Assembly (NCBI GenBank): GCA_905221235.1
Contig: CAJNCJ010000008.1
Coordinates: 1 to 64,000 of the forward strand
Direction of reading: 5' to 3'
DNA: 64,000 nt
From: a bacterium
GTDB taxonomy: Bacteria > Bacillota > Bacilli > Lactobacillales > Streptococcaceae
The translations under genes were made by a program, and so were the position numbers. The notes below the pieces were generated by a model. That model searched no databases. It saw only the letters and a program-made list of their open reading frames with translations, and was not told the DNA's origin. Below, piece after piece: positions 26,177 to 34,400 of this stretch; position 1 is the stretch's first letter, and every line of letters begins with the position of its first letter.

Positions 26177-27046
26177 TTAGCCCTCTGTTTCAAAAAAATC
26201 TGCTTGATAATAATCACTAACTTCTCTTTTCATTTCCCTTAGTAATCGACTTTCATCTGTTGATTCGAGTAAGGATAATCCTTTATTAATCATAGCATGA
26301 TCTTCATTAACGATTCCCAGACGTACTTGAGCTACACCTAATAAATCGTATCTTTTCAATATCTTTGCTAAATCAAGACATTCTTGAATTAAGCATAGAC
26401 AGTCATCTTTCTTTCCTGCTTCAAGGTACATTCGGGTCATATTGGCTAGAATGGAGTAATGAATACTTTGAATTGGACGATAATCTGTGTATTTATTTAG
26501 AGATTTTACAAGTCTTTGACGCAGCATTTCTAGTGAATCAACAGGGAAATGGAAAATAATCATCACTAACAACCGTAAATCTGAGAGGAACCACTGATCT
26601 CTTTTTTCCAATTCTTTCCATAACTCTTCAGCCAAGGCTTGGGCTTTATCGGAAAACTGATTTTCAATCACTTCTATAAAAATGGTTAGTTCTTTCACAG
26701 CATGCTCTATTGGGATATCATTCTGTACTTCATCTAGATAAATTTGACATTTTGATAGCAGTTTCTTCATTTCTTCTAGATTAGGCGAAGAAATGACTTG
26801 ATAATATTCTGAAAATAATTTCTTACGAGAATCCATTTGGTAATGTTGACAAATATAATGAAATTCATCGAAACTCATATCAATTTGCCTCAAAAGCAAC
26901 TCCATAGTATCATACCTAGGAGTAGAATGATTATTTTCAAACTTAGATAAGTTAGAATGAGTAATGTAGTCACCACAGACCTCATTTTGTGTAATCCCTT
27001 TTGACTTACGAATGTATTTATAAACTGAACCAATATCCCACCGCAT
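26177..27046 (-). CDS. Rgg/MutR-family transcriptional regulator
   Basis: A 289-residue regulator with an N-terminal helix-turn-helix (KSKGITQNEVCGDYITHSNL, about 14-33) and a long helical C-terminal repeat domain as in Rgg proteins, which bind short peptides. GGAGG lies 7 nt before the start. It is divergent from CBP4 and convergent with CBP3, so either or both may be targets. I saw no clear short hydrophobic pheromone gene nearby. Confidence 0.82.
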   Translation of the reverse strand: MRWDIGSVYKYIRKSKGITQNEVCGDYITHSNLSKFENNHSTPRYDTMELLLRQIDMSFDEFHYICQHYQMDSRKKLFSEYYQVISSPNLEEMKKLLSKCQIYLDEVQNDIPIEHAVKELTIFIEVIENQFSDKAQALAEELWKELEKRDQWFLSDLRLLVMIIFHFPVDSLEMLRQRLVKSLNKYTDYRPIQSIHYSILANMTRMYLEAGKKDDCLCLIQECLDLAKILKRYDLLGVAQVRLGIVNEDHAMINKGLSLLESTDESRLLREMKREVSDYYQADFFETEG

Positions 27047-27243
27047 ATTTTTGCCTCCAAAAATGTTCCAAAAGTAGAAGTTTTAAGAAAATATTTATAT
27101 TTAGTATATCATAAAGGTGTGGGGTGGGCAATGATGATAGAAAGAAGGTGTTGGTTGACTCTTAAGGATTATTAGGAGTTATGTAGAATGTTTATGATGG
27201 AAAAATATCTTTTTATAACTATTCAATAAAGGAGGAAATAACT

Positions 27244-28428
27244 ATGAAAAAATCTAAATTACTCACACTTGGTTTGCTTGCAGGTGCTGGTCTGCTTTTG
27301 TCAATCAATCAAGCACAAGCTGCAGATACTTGGGTTAAAAATGGGTCTGACTGGAATCTTTCTCAAGATGGCAGTCTCGCTAAAAATAAATGGGTACAAA
27401 ACGCTGGCTCTTGGTACCACTTTGACGGTTCTGGTAAAATGCAGACAGGCTGGCTCAAAGACGGCAATACCTGGTATTCACTAGCAGATAGTGGGGCTAT
27501 GCGTACTGGATGGTACAAGGAAGGCAATACCTGGTATTCACTAGCAGATAGTGGCGCCATGCGTACAGGTTGGTACAAAGAAGGGGCTACATGGTACTAT
27601 CTTCGTTTTAGTGGTTCTATGCAGACAGGTTGGGAGTTCATAGATAATAATTGGTATTATTTCGAACAATCAGGTGCAATGGCCTCTGATAGAGTTGTAA
27701 ATTCTAGTGATGGCACAGGCTATATTCTCAGCAAGGATGGTCATATGTTCACTTTACAAAATAGCCCTTATAAAAATGGTGACATTGTTCGTTTAGGCGA
27801 TGGATATGAATATCTGATTACAGCAAAATTTGACGGAAATAACTTTACTGATGTTATCGTGGATAAAAACACTTGGTATATCAAACCTGAGTTCAAGAAA
27901 TTTTCCGACAAATACGGGGATGAGGTTGCAAATACTACCTTAGCTTTAGTGGATAATAAAGAAGAAGGACAAGAAATTGATCCTAAAGCTGTTATTCGTA
28001 ATTTCCAAAATCTGCCAGGTCGATATTACTTTGGAGCAGATGGTCGTAGAGTGACACCACTTCCAGAGATGACAACTAGATCAGAAATCAAAAAAGTTGG
28101 TAATGATCTTTATCTAGAAGACCCAGGTGTACGACTTAGACTTCCATCTACTAGCTTCACAATCAATAACAATAAATTATACTATTTAGATGAAGCTAAT
28201 GGTAAGCTTAAAACAGGTTACTTTGTATTGATTGATGACGGTATGTCTACAACCCACTATCATTTCCTTGTATATGCAGACCAATCTGGTGAGGTTCTTA
28301 AGATGAAACGCTTGCCATCAGGATTTTCAGATTATTTTGACAAAGAAATAGATGGTTTCTATGGTCAAAAAATTAAGATTACACAGCCAAATAAGTATGA
28401 ATATTACAAGGTTCTTGTGGTAAAATAA
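27244..28428 (+). CDS. Choline-binding surface protein 4
   Basis: A 394-residue secreted protein with a signal peptide almost identical to CBP3, then six to seven N-terminal choline-binding repeats (to about 150), one more than CBP3. The C-terminal domain (about 170-394) is clearly homologous to that of CBP3 (KNTWYIKPEFKKFSDKYGD). AAAGGAGG precedes the start. A 13-codon frame (27190-27231) ends just before the ribosome site. It is divergent from the Rgg gene. Confidence 0.87.
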   Translation: MKKSKLLTLGLLAGAGLLLSINQAQAADTWVKNGSDWNLSQDGSLAKNKWVQNAGSWYHFDGSGKMQTGWLKDGNTWYSLADSGAMRTGWYKEGNTWYSLADSGAMRTGWYKEGATWYYLRFSGSMQTGWEFIDNNWYYFEQSGAMASDRVVNSSDGTGYILSKDGHMFTLQNSPYKNGDIVRLGDGYEYLITAKFDGNNFTDVIVDKNTWYIKPEFKKFSDKYGDEVANTTLALVDNKEEGQEIDPKAVIRNFQNLPGRYYFGADGRRVTPLPEMTTRSEIKKVGNDLYLEDPGVRLRLPSTSFTINNNKLYYLDEANGKLKTGYFVLIDDGMSTTHYHFLVYADQSGEVLKMKRLPSGFSDYFDKEIDGFYGQKIKITQPNKYEYYKVLVVK

Positions 28429-28485
28429 ATAGATAAGCAATCTTCACAACGAATAAAAAAAATAAAACGTGCAAATCATTTTCAA

Positions 28486-28530
28486 GAGGCTTTAGATTTC
28501 TTGTATTTTAAAAGAAACTAAAGCCTTTTG
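28486..28530 (+). terminator. Terminator after choline-binding protein 4
   Basis: AGAGGCTTTAGATTTC pairs with GAAACTAAAGCCTTTT. Confidence 0.75.
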
Positions 28531-28626
28531 TGGATGTATCGTTTTTCAGAAAGTATGAAAAACTAGAGAGTTGTATCGGGGAGATAATATTATTTCGCTT
28601 AAATAAATTAGGAGTCGTTTTATTCT

Positions 28627-29973
28627 ATGATTATTTTAGAATTCTTAGTTTCTGTGCTATATATTCTGTTGGTAGTCGTTTCAACCATGGTGCCTACTAT
28701 TTATTTGGGCGCTCAAATTTCCCCAGAATTTTATAAAAAACGTTATTGGATCATTGTATTTTTAATTAGTTTATCCGCTCGTCAAACATTTGGAGAATTA
28801 TTTCATATAGGAATCCTTCTCTTCTTTTACTGTATTTTTTTACTCGTATTGCATAAGAGAAAAGTAGAAGCTCTTTTTCTTTCCCTATATCTTTTTCTCT
28901 TCTTTCAAAGTATTCGTTATTTATTTGTGACAATTTGGCTTCGTGTATTATCTGGTGAGAATTGGTTGTTCTTAGATGAGTTTTCGACGCTATATATATC
29001 TATATTTGATTTATTATCAATATTTCTATGTTGTAAAATTATGAAGCGTTGGTCTTTGGATTTGGATTTATTCTTTTCAGATGCTTTCAAAACCCACTAT
29101 CGTAAGAGTTTTTTCATTATCCTACCTCTGACTGGATTTAGGATATTCTCTTCATTTATGACCAATAGAAATAGTTCTTTCTACGTTCGTTTTGACACGA
29201 CCATTTCTCTTCTGATTTTCATTCTCTTTTTCTCTTGGCTCTTTTACATCAAGCATTTGGAGCAGGTTTATCGTGATGAGCAGACCATTCAGAGACAGGA
29301 AGATGAAAATCGTTCCTTGCAAGGAATGGTGGATAAGTTGGGTCATCTCTATGACGAAGTTCGAGGTTTCCGTCATGATTTTGCAGGAATTGTCGCTAGC
29401 ATGGAGCCTGCCATAGCGAATCAAGATATGGCTGAGGTGTCTACCATTTATCAAGATGTCTTTCTAAAGACCAATGAAAAGCTGAGGAAGGCGGACTACA
29501 CAGCCTTTAATCTTCACAATATCCATGACATAGCCATTCGTAATACCTTGGCCAAAGCCATGATTGTGGCAGATAAGCAAGGAATTCATTTTAGTTTGGA
29601 GACGGTGGGGGTCGTAGAAGAACTAGCATTGCCGATGTTGGAGGCTATCCGTATCCTCTCTATCCTCACGACAAATGCCTTAGAGGCAGCCAGTGAGGCG
29701 GAAAATCCGCAGATTCGGGTTGCTTTATTGGCAAGCGATAGGAGTGTCCGTTTTATCATTGAAAACACTCGTAAGAAAGAAGAACTGAATCCCAGCATTC
29801 TCAGTCAAAAGGGGTATTCGACCAAGGGTAACCATAGTGGACTGGGCTTAGCAACCTTGGAGGATATGGTTTTTCATTATGATTTAAACTTAGATACCCA
29901 GCTAGGAGAGACGACTTTTAGACAAGATTTAGAATTACCATTTAAGGATGAGAAACGAGGAGGAGAGGAATGA
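28627..29973 (+). CDS. Peptide-sensing histidine kinase, HPK10 (ComD/BlpH) type, copy A
   Basis: A 448-residue kinase. The N-terminal sensor (about 1-190) has about six membrane segments. The H box is GFRHDFAGIV, the N box TTNALEAASE and the ATP lid GLGLATLE. This class senses exported double-glycine peptides and signals to LytTR regulators. From codon 139 (MKRWSLDLDL) to the end it is almost identical to copy B, while the sensor differs, so the two should detect different peptides. It overlaps the truncated regulator by 4 bp. Confidence 0.9.
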   Translation: MIILEFLVSVLYILLVVVSTMVPTIYLGAQISPEFYKKRYWIIVFLISLSARQTFGELFHIGILLFFYCIFLLVLHKRKVEALFLSLYLFLFFQSIRYLFVTIWLRVLSGENWLFLDEFSTLYISIFDLLSIFLCCKIMKRWSLDLDLFFSDAFKTHYRKSFFIILPLTGFRIFSSFMTNRNSSFYVRFDTTISLLIFILFFSWLFYIKHLEQVYRDEQTIQRQEDENRSLQGMVDKLGHLYDEVRGFRHDFAGIVASMEPAIANQDMAEVSTIYQDVFLKTNEKLRKADYTAFNLHNIHDIAIRNTLAKAMIVADKQGIHFSLETVGVVEELALPMLEAIRILSILTTNALEAASEAENPQIRVALLASDRSVRFIIENTRKKEELNPSILSQKGYSTKGNHSGLGLATLEDMVFHYDLNLDTQLGETTFRQDLELPFKDEKRGGEE

Positions 29974-30179
29974 GGATTTTAGTTTTGGAAGACGATAGAG
30001 TCCAGCAAGGACGGATAGAGCAGACTTTACTAGACATCGGTCGCTCTCGCAATTTAAGATTGGAAATTGATATTGCCAAAAACTATGGAGATGTTGAAAA
30101 GTATTCTCAGTATTTTGACAATTACCAGTTCTATTTATTGGATTTAGAGATTGATGGAGAGCGTGATTTGATAGTATGA
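29970..30179 (+). pseudogene. Truncated LytTR response regulator (receiver stub)
   Basis: The first 65 codons equal the intact regulator at 31507, including phospho-acceptor D58 (YLLDLEIDGE). The sequence then switches to DLIV-stop, where the next kinase begins (ATGA overlap). The rest of the receiver and the whole DNA-binding domain are missing. It is the breakpoint scar of a tandem duplication and should not act as a regulator, although it could bind phosphoryl groups. Confidence 0.88.
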
Positions 30180-31510
30180 TTTTGACTTTTCTTAAGGAAA
30201 CTCTATTTGCTTTATTGTTGATAGTCTCCATTATAGTTCCTCCAATCTATCTAGGTTACCAAATTACACCGGAATTTCGTAAAAAGAGATACATAGTCTA
30301 TTTATTAATGATGCAAGTAATAGCTGGTAAAACTTTTTTTGAAATTATGTATTTGGAAGTTTTAATCTTTTTTTACCTTATTTTCTATGTGAATAGGAAG
30401 AAAAAGGGGGAATCGTTATTTCTTTCATTCTATCTTTTTAGTTTTTATCAGAGTATTCGCTATTTATTGGTATTGTTCTATATTCGGATGTTAGATATAG
30501 ATATGCTATCAGAAGTAGGAAATGGTATTGTTAATTCTACTTTTTCTCTACTAGCTCTTGTACTGACAGTAGTTATGATGAAACGTTGGTCTTTGGATTT
30601 GGATTTATTCTTTTCAGATGCTTTCAAAACCCACTATCGTAAGAGTTTCTTCATTATCCTACCTCTGACTGGATTTAGGATATTCTCTTCGTTTATGACC
30701 AATAGAAATAGTTCTTTCTATGTTCGTTTTGACACGACCATTTCCCTTCTGATTTTCATTCTCTTTTTCTCTTGGCTCTTTTATATCAAGCATTTGGAGC
30801 AGGTTTATCGTGATGAGCAGACCATTCAGAGACAGGAAGATGAAAATCGTTCCTTGCAAGGAATGGTGGATAAGTTGGGTCATCTCTATGACGAAGTTCG
30901 AGGTTTCCGTCATGATTTTGCAGGAATTGTCGCTAGCATGGAGCCTGCCATAGCGAATCAAGATATGGCTGAGGTGTCTACCATTTATCAAGATGTTTTT
31001 CTAAAGACCAATGAAAAGCTGAGGAAGGCGGACTACACAGCCTTTAATCTTCACAATATCCATGACATAGCCATTCGCAATACCTTGGCAAAAGCCATGA
31101 TTGTAGCAGATAAGCAGGGAATTCATTTTAGTTTGGAGACGGTGGGGGTCGTAGAAGAGCTGGCATTACCGATGTTGGAGGCTATTCGTATCCTCTCTAT
31201 CCTCACGACAAATGCCTTAGAGGCAGCCAGTGAGGCTGAAAATCCGCAGATTCGGGTTGCTTTGTTGGCAGGTGATAGGAGTGTTCGTTTTATCATTGAA
31301 AACACTCGTAAGAAAGAAGAACTGAATCCCAGCATTCTCAGTCAAAAGGGTTATTCGACTAAGGGAAGCCACAGTGGGCTGGGCTTAGCGACCTTGGAGG
31401 ATATGATTTTTCATTATGATTTAAACTTAGATACCCAGCTAGGAGAGACGACCTTTAGACAAGATTTAGAATTACCATTTAAGGATGAGAAACGAGGGGG
31501 AGAGGAATGA
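30176..31510 (+). CDS. Peptide-sensing histidine kinase, HPK10 type, copy B
   Basis: A 444-residue kinase with its own multi-pass sensor (starting MILTFLKETLFALLLIVSII) joined to a catalytic half nearly identical to copy A from MKRWSLDLDL on. H, N and G boxes are as in copy A. The sensors share the general pattern (PPIYLGYQITPEF versus PTIYLGAQISPEF) but little identity, suggesting modular exchange. It starts inside the stub regulator stop and overlaps the intact regulator by 4 bp. Confidence 0.9.
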   Translation: MILTFLKETLFALLLIVSIIVPPIYLGYQITPEFRKKRYIVYLLMMQVIAGKTFFEIMYLEVLIFFYLIFYVNRKKKGESLFLSFYLFSFYQSIRYLLVLFYIRMLDIDMLSEVGNGIVNSTFSLLALVLTVVMMKRWSLDLDLFFSDAFKTHYRKSFFIILPLTGFRIFSSFMTNRNSSFYVRFDTTISLLIFILFFSWLFYIKHLEQVYRDEQTIQRQEDENRSLQGMVDKLGHLYDEVRGFRHDFAGIVASMEPAIANQDMAEVSTIYQDVFLKTNEKLRKADYTAFNLHNIHDIAIRNTLAKAMIVADKQGIHFSLETVGVVEELALPMLEAIRILSILTTNALEAASEAENPQIRVALLAGDRSVRFIIENTRKKEELNPSILSQKGYSTKGSHSGLGLATLEDMIFHYDLNLDTQLGETTFRQDLELPFKDEKRGGEE

Positions 31511-32238
31511 GAATTTTAGTTTTGGAAGATGATAGAGTCCAGCAGGGACGGATAGAGCAGACTTTACTAGATATTGGTCGCTCTCGTAATTTAAGATTGG
31601 AAATTGATATTGCCAAAAACTATGGAGATGTTGAAAAGTATTCTCAGTATTTTGACAATTACCAGTTCTATTTATTGGATTTAGAGATTGATGGAGAGCG
31701 TGAACGGGGCTTTCAGGTTGCTCAACAGGTTCGGGAGCGGGATCCTTTTACAAGCATTGTCTTTGTGTCCACGCACTCGGAGGCCTTGCCTCTAGCTTTT
31801 CGTTACCACTTATCTGCCTTGGATTTTATTTCCAAGGATCAGCCTGAGGAGGATTACCGTCAACAGCTGGAGCGCTGTCTGGACTATGTACTGGCAGTGG
31901 ATAAGAGGGAAAATATGCGTCTCTTCACCTATAGTTTTGAGGGGAGACGGGGCTTTACTCTGCCCTACCATGAGATTTTAGCCTTTGAAACCTCAGTGGA
32001 ATCCCATCGTATCAAGGTCTATTATGCCAATCATTCTATCAAGACCATTTACGGCAGTCTCAAGGATATCGCTGCTAAGGCTGAAAAAGATTACTTTGTC
32101 TATGCCAATCGCAATACGTTGGTCAGTTTACAGGCCATTGAAGAGATGACTGCGACCGAAGTGACCCTGTTAGAAGGTTTGCATTTCCCCGTATCACGGA
32201 CAGCCAGAAGAACCCTTAAAAAACATCTCAATGTCTAA
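31507..32238 (+). CDS. LytTR-family response regulator (ComE/BlpR-like)
   Basis: A 243-residue regulator. The receiver (1-about 120) has acidic EDD near 7-9 and phospho-acceptor D58. The LytTR DNA-binding domain (about 140-243) has FVYANRNTLVSLQAIEEM and VSRTARRTLKKHL. It probably takes phosphate from kinase B and possibly A, and activates genes behind paired LytTR repeats. Targets may include the peptide cluster just downstream, although the boxes seen there are of ComX type. Confidence 0.9.
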   Translation: MRILVLEDDRVQQGRIEQTLLDIGRSRNLRLEIDIAKNYGDVEKYSQYFDNYQFYLLDLEIDGERERGFQVAQQVRERDPFTSIVFVSTHSEALPLAFRYHLSALDFISKDQPEEDYRQQLERCLDYVLAVDKRENMRLFTYSFEGRRGFTLPYHEILAFETSVESHRIKVYYANHSIKTIYGSLKDIAAKAEKDYFVYANRNTLVSLQAIEEMTATEVTLLEGLHFPVSRTARRTLKKHLNV

Positions 32239-32265
32239 TATCTGTTAGATTGGAATGAATTTATC

Positions 32266-32307
32266 AATAAGAATGTCGGAAAAATTTCTGATATTCTTAT
32301 TTTTTTG
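32266..32307 (+). terminator. Terminator of the kinase-regulator operon
   Basis: AATAAGAATGTC ... GATATTCTTATT followed by TTTTT. Confidence 0.8.
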
Positions 32308-32315
32308 ACATCTTT

Positions 32316-32323
32316 TTCGAATA
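32316..32323 (+). promoter_or_regulatory. Combox 1 of the peptide cluster
   Basis: TTCGAATA after a T-rich stretch, followed by GATAAGTAAGAGG. It is the first of three copies spaced 125-127 bp apart. Confidence 0.75.
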
Positions 32324-32356
32324 GATAAGTAAGAGGAAAAGGAGGGAGTTTGGTTT

Positions 32357-32407
32357 ATGTATCTACCGATTTTCTATTCATGGTACATTAAATTATTTTT
32401 CAAATAA
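32357..32407 (+). CDS. Tiny peptide ORF 1 (16 residues)
   Basis: MYLPIFYSWYIKLFFK, aromatic and weakly cationic, with no leader or double glycine. GGAGGG lies 10 nt before the ATG and combox 1 lies 33 bp upstream. It is repeated with changes at 32483. This could be a leaderless peptide, toxin or signal; I recognise no family. Confidence 0.5.
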   Translation: MYLPIFYSWYIKLFFK

Positions 32408-32440
32408 AATTTAATTTAGTTGTACATTTTCGAAATTTTT

Positions 32441-32448
32441 TTCGAATA
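32441..32448 (+). promoter_or_regulatory. Combox 2 of the peptide cluster
   Basis: TTCGAATA with the same downstream GATAAGTAAGAGG as combox 1. Confidence 0.75.
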
Positions 32449-32482
32449 GATAAGTAAGAGGAAACAGAAAGGAGTTTACTTC

Positions 32483-32533
32483 ATGTATCTACCAATTTTC
32501 TATCCATGGTTTACTAAATTATTTTTCAAATAA
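32483..32533 (+). CDS. Tiny peptide ORF 2 (16 residues)
   Basis: MYLPIFYPWFTKLFFK, differing from ORF 1 at three positions (S8P, Y10F, I11T). AAAGGAG lies about 9 nt before the ATG and combox 2 upstream. Identical length and start/stop conservation across the duplicated unit favour real translation. Confidence 0.5.
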   Translation: MYLPIFYPWFTKLFFK

Positions 32534-32567
32534 AATTTAATTTAGTTGTACATTTTCGAAAATTTTT

Positions 32568-32575
32568 TTCGAATA
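32568..32575 (+). promoter_or_regulatory. Combox 3, promoter of the double-glycine peptide genes
   Basis: TTCGAATA plus GATAAGTAAGAGG, 35 bp before the first double-glycine peptide ATG. ComX control is inferred. Confidence 0.75.
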
Positions 32576-32609
32576 GATAAGTAAGAGGAAAAAAGAAAGG
32601 AATAAAATA

Positions 32610-32738
32610 ATGAAAGAACATTACTATGGATTTGTTGAGCTAACTTCGGAAGAATTGACCGATATTCAAGGTGGAGAAAATTGGACAAAGACCCTTGTAG
32701 ATTGGTACATTGGATTTCGTAGAGGTTTTGGTTTTTAG
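32610..32738 (+). CDS. Double-glycine peptide 1
   Basis: A 42-residue precursor. The leader MKEHYYGFVELTSEELTDIQ ends in GG; the mature part of 20 residues is ENWTKTLVDWYIGFRRGFGF. It is the first gene after combox 3. The leader is the type cut and exported by ComAB- or BlpAB-like transporters, and comAB lies 1.9 kb downstream. It could be a bacteriocin or a pheromone. Confidence 0.75.
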   Translation: MKEHYYGFVELTSEELTDIQGGENWTKTLVDWYIGFRRGFGF

Positions 32739-32749
32739 GAGGATAAGAG

Positions 32750-32905
32750 ATGAATGAAATGAATGATAAGTATACTATTGAAGTATTAAAGGAAAGCGAC
32801 TTAGCCTTGCTGGTGGGTGGTAGCAAGGAAAGCTATCAACGGGGTTTAAATACAGGTCTATTGTTACGTAGTGTATTTATTGGAACTCCATTTTTTAGAG
32901 GATAA
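32750..32905 (+). CDS. Double-glycine peptide 2
   Basis: A 51-residue precursor. The leader MNEMNDKYTIEVLKESDLAL ends LVGG, with a 27-residue mature part beginning SKESYQRGLNTGLLLRS. GGAGGATAAGAG precedes the ATG. The cationic, non-GxxxG sequence makes it a candidate pheromone for the nearby kinases as well as a bacteriocin. Confidence 0.72.
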   Translation: MNEMNDKYTIEVLKESDLALLVGGSKESYQRGLNTGLLLRSVFIGTPFFRG

Positions 32906-32939
32906 GATTTAGAAAAAAATAGAACAAGAGGAGAAAAAG

Positions 32940-33116
32940 ATGACAAATTTTGACAAAATGGAACAGAACTTTGTAGCTCTTACAGAAGAAGAGTTGATGG
33001 ATGTGGATGGGGGAATTGCTTGGGAGGTAGTCTCTTTGAGTATTGCGATTGGCTGGGGGATTTACCAAGCTGGTGAAGCTGCTGGTAAAACATTCTACTA
33101 TATTACTCATCCATAG
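32940..33116 (+). CDS. Double-glycine peptide 3 (bacteriocin-like)
   Basis: A 58-residue precursor. The leader MTNFDKMEQNFVALTEEELM continues DVDGG; the mature 33 residues are hydrophobic and Gly/Ala-rich (IAIGWGIYQAGEAAGK). This resembles class II two-peptide bacteriocins. AAGAGGAG precedes the start, and a small membrane protein follows. Confidence 0.78.
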   Translation: MTNFDKMEQNFVALTEEELMDVDGGIAWEVVSLSIAIGWGIYQAGEAAGKTFYYITHP

Positions 33117-33128
33117 TATTTGATAAAT

Positions 33129-33320
33129 ATGAGCAAGAAAACATTTTGGATTATACTACTCGTTATTACAATTGTGGTGACTGCCGTTGGTTTAGGATTG
33201 TCTGCATATAATTATTACGTTTTTAATAGACCTTTTTTCAATAGTACTACTAAAGGATTGTTATCTGCATTTGTTATGAGTGTATTGATGATTATTATTG
33301 GTTTATTAAAAGAAAACTAA
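33129..33320 (+). CDS. Small membrane protein, putative immunity protein
   Basis: A 63-residue protein with two membrane spans (FWIILLVITIVVTAVGLGL and LLSAFVMSVLMIIIGLL). Position directly behind a bacteriocin-like gene suggests immunity. The ribosome site is weak; translation may be coupled to the preceding gene (12 nt away). Confidence 0.65.
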   Translation: MSKKTFWIILLVITIVVTAVGLGLSAYNYYVFNRPFFNSTTKGLLSAFVMSVLMIIIGLLKEN

Positions 33321-33347
33321 TTTTTATTATTAAAATGGAGGATAAAT

Positions 33348-33518
33348 ATGTCAAATTTACAAACTATTGAACAAAATTATACTACGTTAAGTGATATTGA
33401 ACTGCAAGAAGTTGATGGTGGAGGAGTGTTACTTTTGGTTGGTGGTGGTATTTTGGCTGTCGGACTATTAGCTTGGGGTGCGTATAATGGTTATCAGTCG
33501 GCATCACGAGGTGGATAA
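33348..33518 (+). CDS. Double-glycine peptide 4 (bacteriocin-like)
   Basis: A 56-residue precursor. The leader MSNLQTIEQNYTTLSDIELQ continues EVDGG; the mature 31 residues are very Gly-rich and hydrophobic (LLVGGGILAVGLLAWGAYNG), with GxxxG-like spacing. ATGGAGG precedes the start. It may act as the partner of peptide 3 in a two-peptide bacteriocin. Confidence 0.78.
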   Translation: MSNLQTIEQNYTTLSDIELQEVDGGGVLLLVGGGILAVGLLAWGAYNGYQSASRGG

Positions 33519-33557
33519 AAAGATGGTAGATTGTTTTTTAGTAAATAGGAGTCTACC

Positions 33558-33737
33558 ATGAAACAATTCTTATTAGACTTCGCTGAGGGTTATTTTATCG
33601 TATCGCTCATAATCTACATCGCAACGTATTTGATTTTGAAAAATCCGATCAATACCCTATTTTATCTAGAAATTTACCCTGTTTTATTTGGGCTCTTTTA
33701 TCTAGGATATAAGGCCAATAAAAAGCAAGTAGGGTGA
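33558..33737 (+). CDS. Small membrane protein, putative second immunity protein
   Basis: A 59-residue protein with two hydrophobic spans (FIVSLIIYIATYLIL and LEIYPVLFGLFYLGY) and a basic tail. TAGGAG precedes the start. It follows peptide 4 by 39 nt. Confidence 0.65.
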   Translation: MKQFLLDFAEGYFIVSLIIYIATYLILKNPINTLFYLEIYPVLFGLFYLGYKANKKQVG

Positions 33738-34158
33738 ACAGTTAAGAATGACTTGTTAGCCTTCGCTGAAAAATGGCTGGGGTAGAATCTAAGGATGCAT
33801 CACAATGGAGTTTAAAAGGAGTAACTATGAATCGTAATTTAGAACGGTGTTATCTATTCTGACTAGGAATGGATCATACCAGAGGTGGCTTAGAAATAAC
33901 GGGGACATTGGAAATTGAAGTAACTTTAAATAGGATGTCGTAAATGTTGCTATCAATGATTTATTTGTCCCAAGCTTGCCTAGGGTGTCAGTAAAACATC
34001 ACTTTCCTTTCATATCATATTTTTAGTAGGTAGGACGTTTGTTCTGCCTATTTTTTGCCAAAAAAGTGTAGTTGAGCTGTTTATTTGGAGTTTTACATGT
34101 ATTTTTTGATAAAATTTGATAAAATAGGTATAGAAATTAGGAGAGTTGAAGAAAAGAA
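33738..34158. other. Gene-free or degenerate stretch before the 62-aa gene
   Basis: It holds only short frames without convincing features, such as an 11-codon frame after AAAAGGAGTAACT at about 33815. It also holds a terminator-like hairpin near 34026-34056 whose sequence is repeated upstream of comA. It looks like decayed bacteriocin-cluster DNA. Confidence 0.5.
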
Positions 34159-34347
34159 ATGAAGAAGGTTTTAAAATATTTTTTAGTATTTGTTTTTCTA
34201 TTTTTGATGAATATTTTCATCTTTAAGATACTAGCAACTCTGGGATTTCAGCTGACAATGAGTGAAAAGAGTTATATTGTACCACCGCTGTTTTCGATTA
34301 TCGTTTTATATATGATTGACAAAAGAATTAGGAAGAAAAAGAAATAA
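34159..34347 (+). CDS. Small membrane protein upstream of comA
   Basis: A 62-residue protein with two hydrophobic spans (KYFLVFVFLFLMNIFIFKIL and YIVPPLFSIIVLYMI) and a strongly basic tail RKKKK. AGGAGAG lies upstream of the ATG. It may be another immunity-type protein; no family recognised. Confidence 0.6.
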   Translation: MKKVLKYFLVFVFLFLMNIFIFKILATLGFQLTMSEKSYIVPPLFSIIVLYMIDKRIRKKKK

Positions 34348-34400
34348 ATATGTATTTTAGGCATGACGTTTGTTCTGCTTATTTTTTTATCCCAAAAGTG

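Noticed and set aside
27120-27166. 14-codon frame between rgg and CBP4 as a short hydrophobic pheromone
   Set aside because: The peptide is basic and not hydrophobic and lacks the usual SHP end. No support beyond position.
33890-33943. Short plus-strand frame (MDHTRGGLEIT) as another bacteriocin
   Set aside because: No ribosome site and no double-glycine leader.
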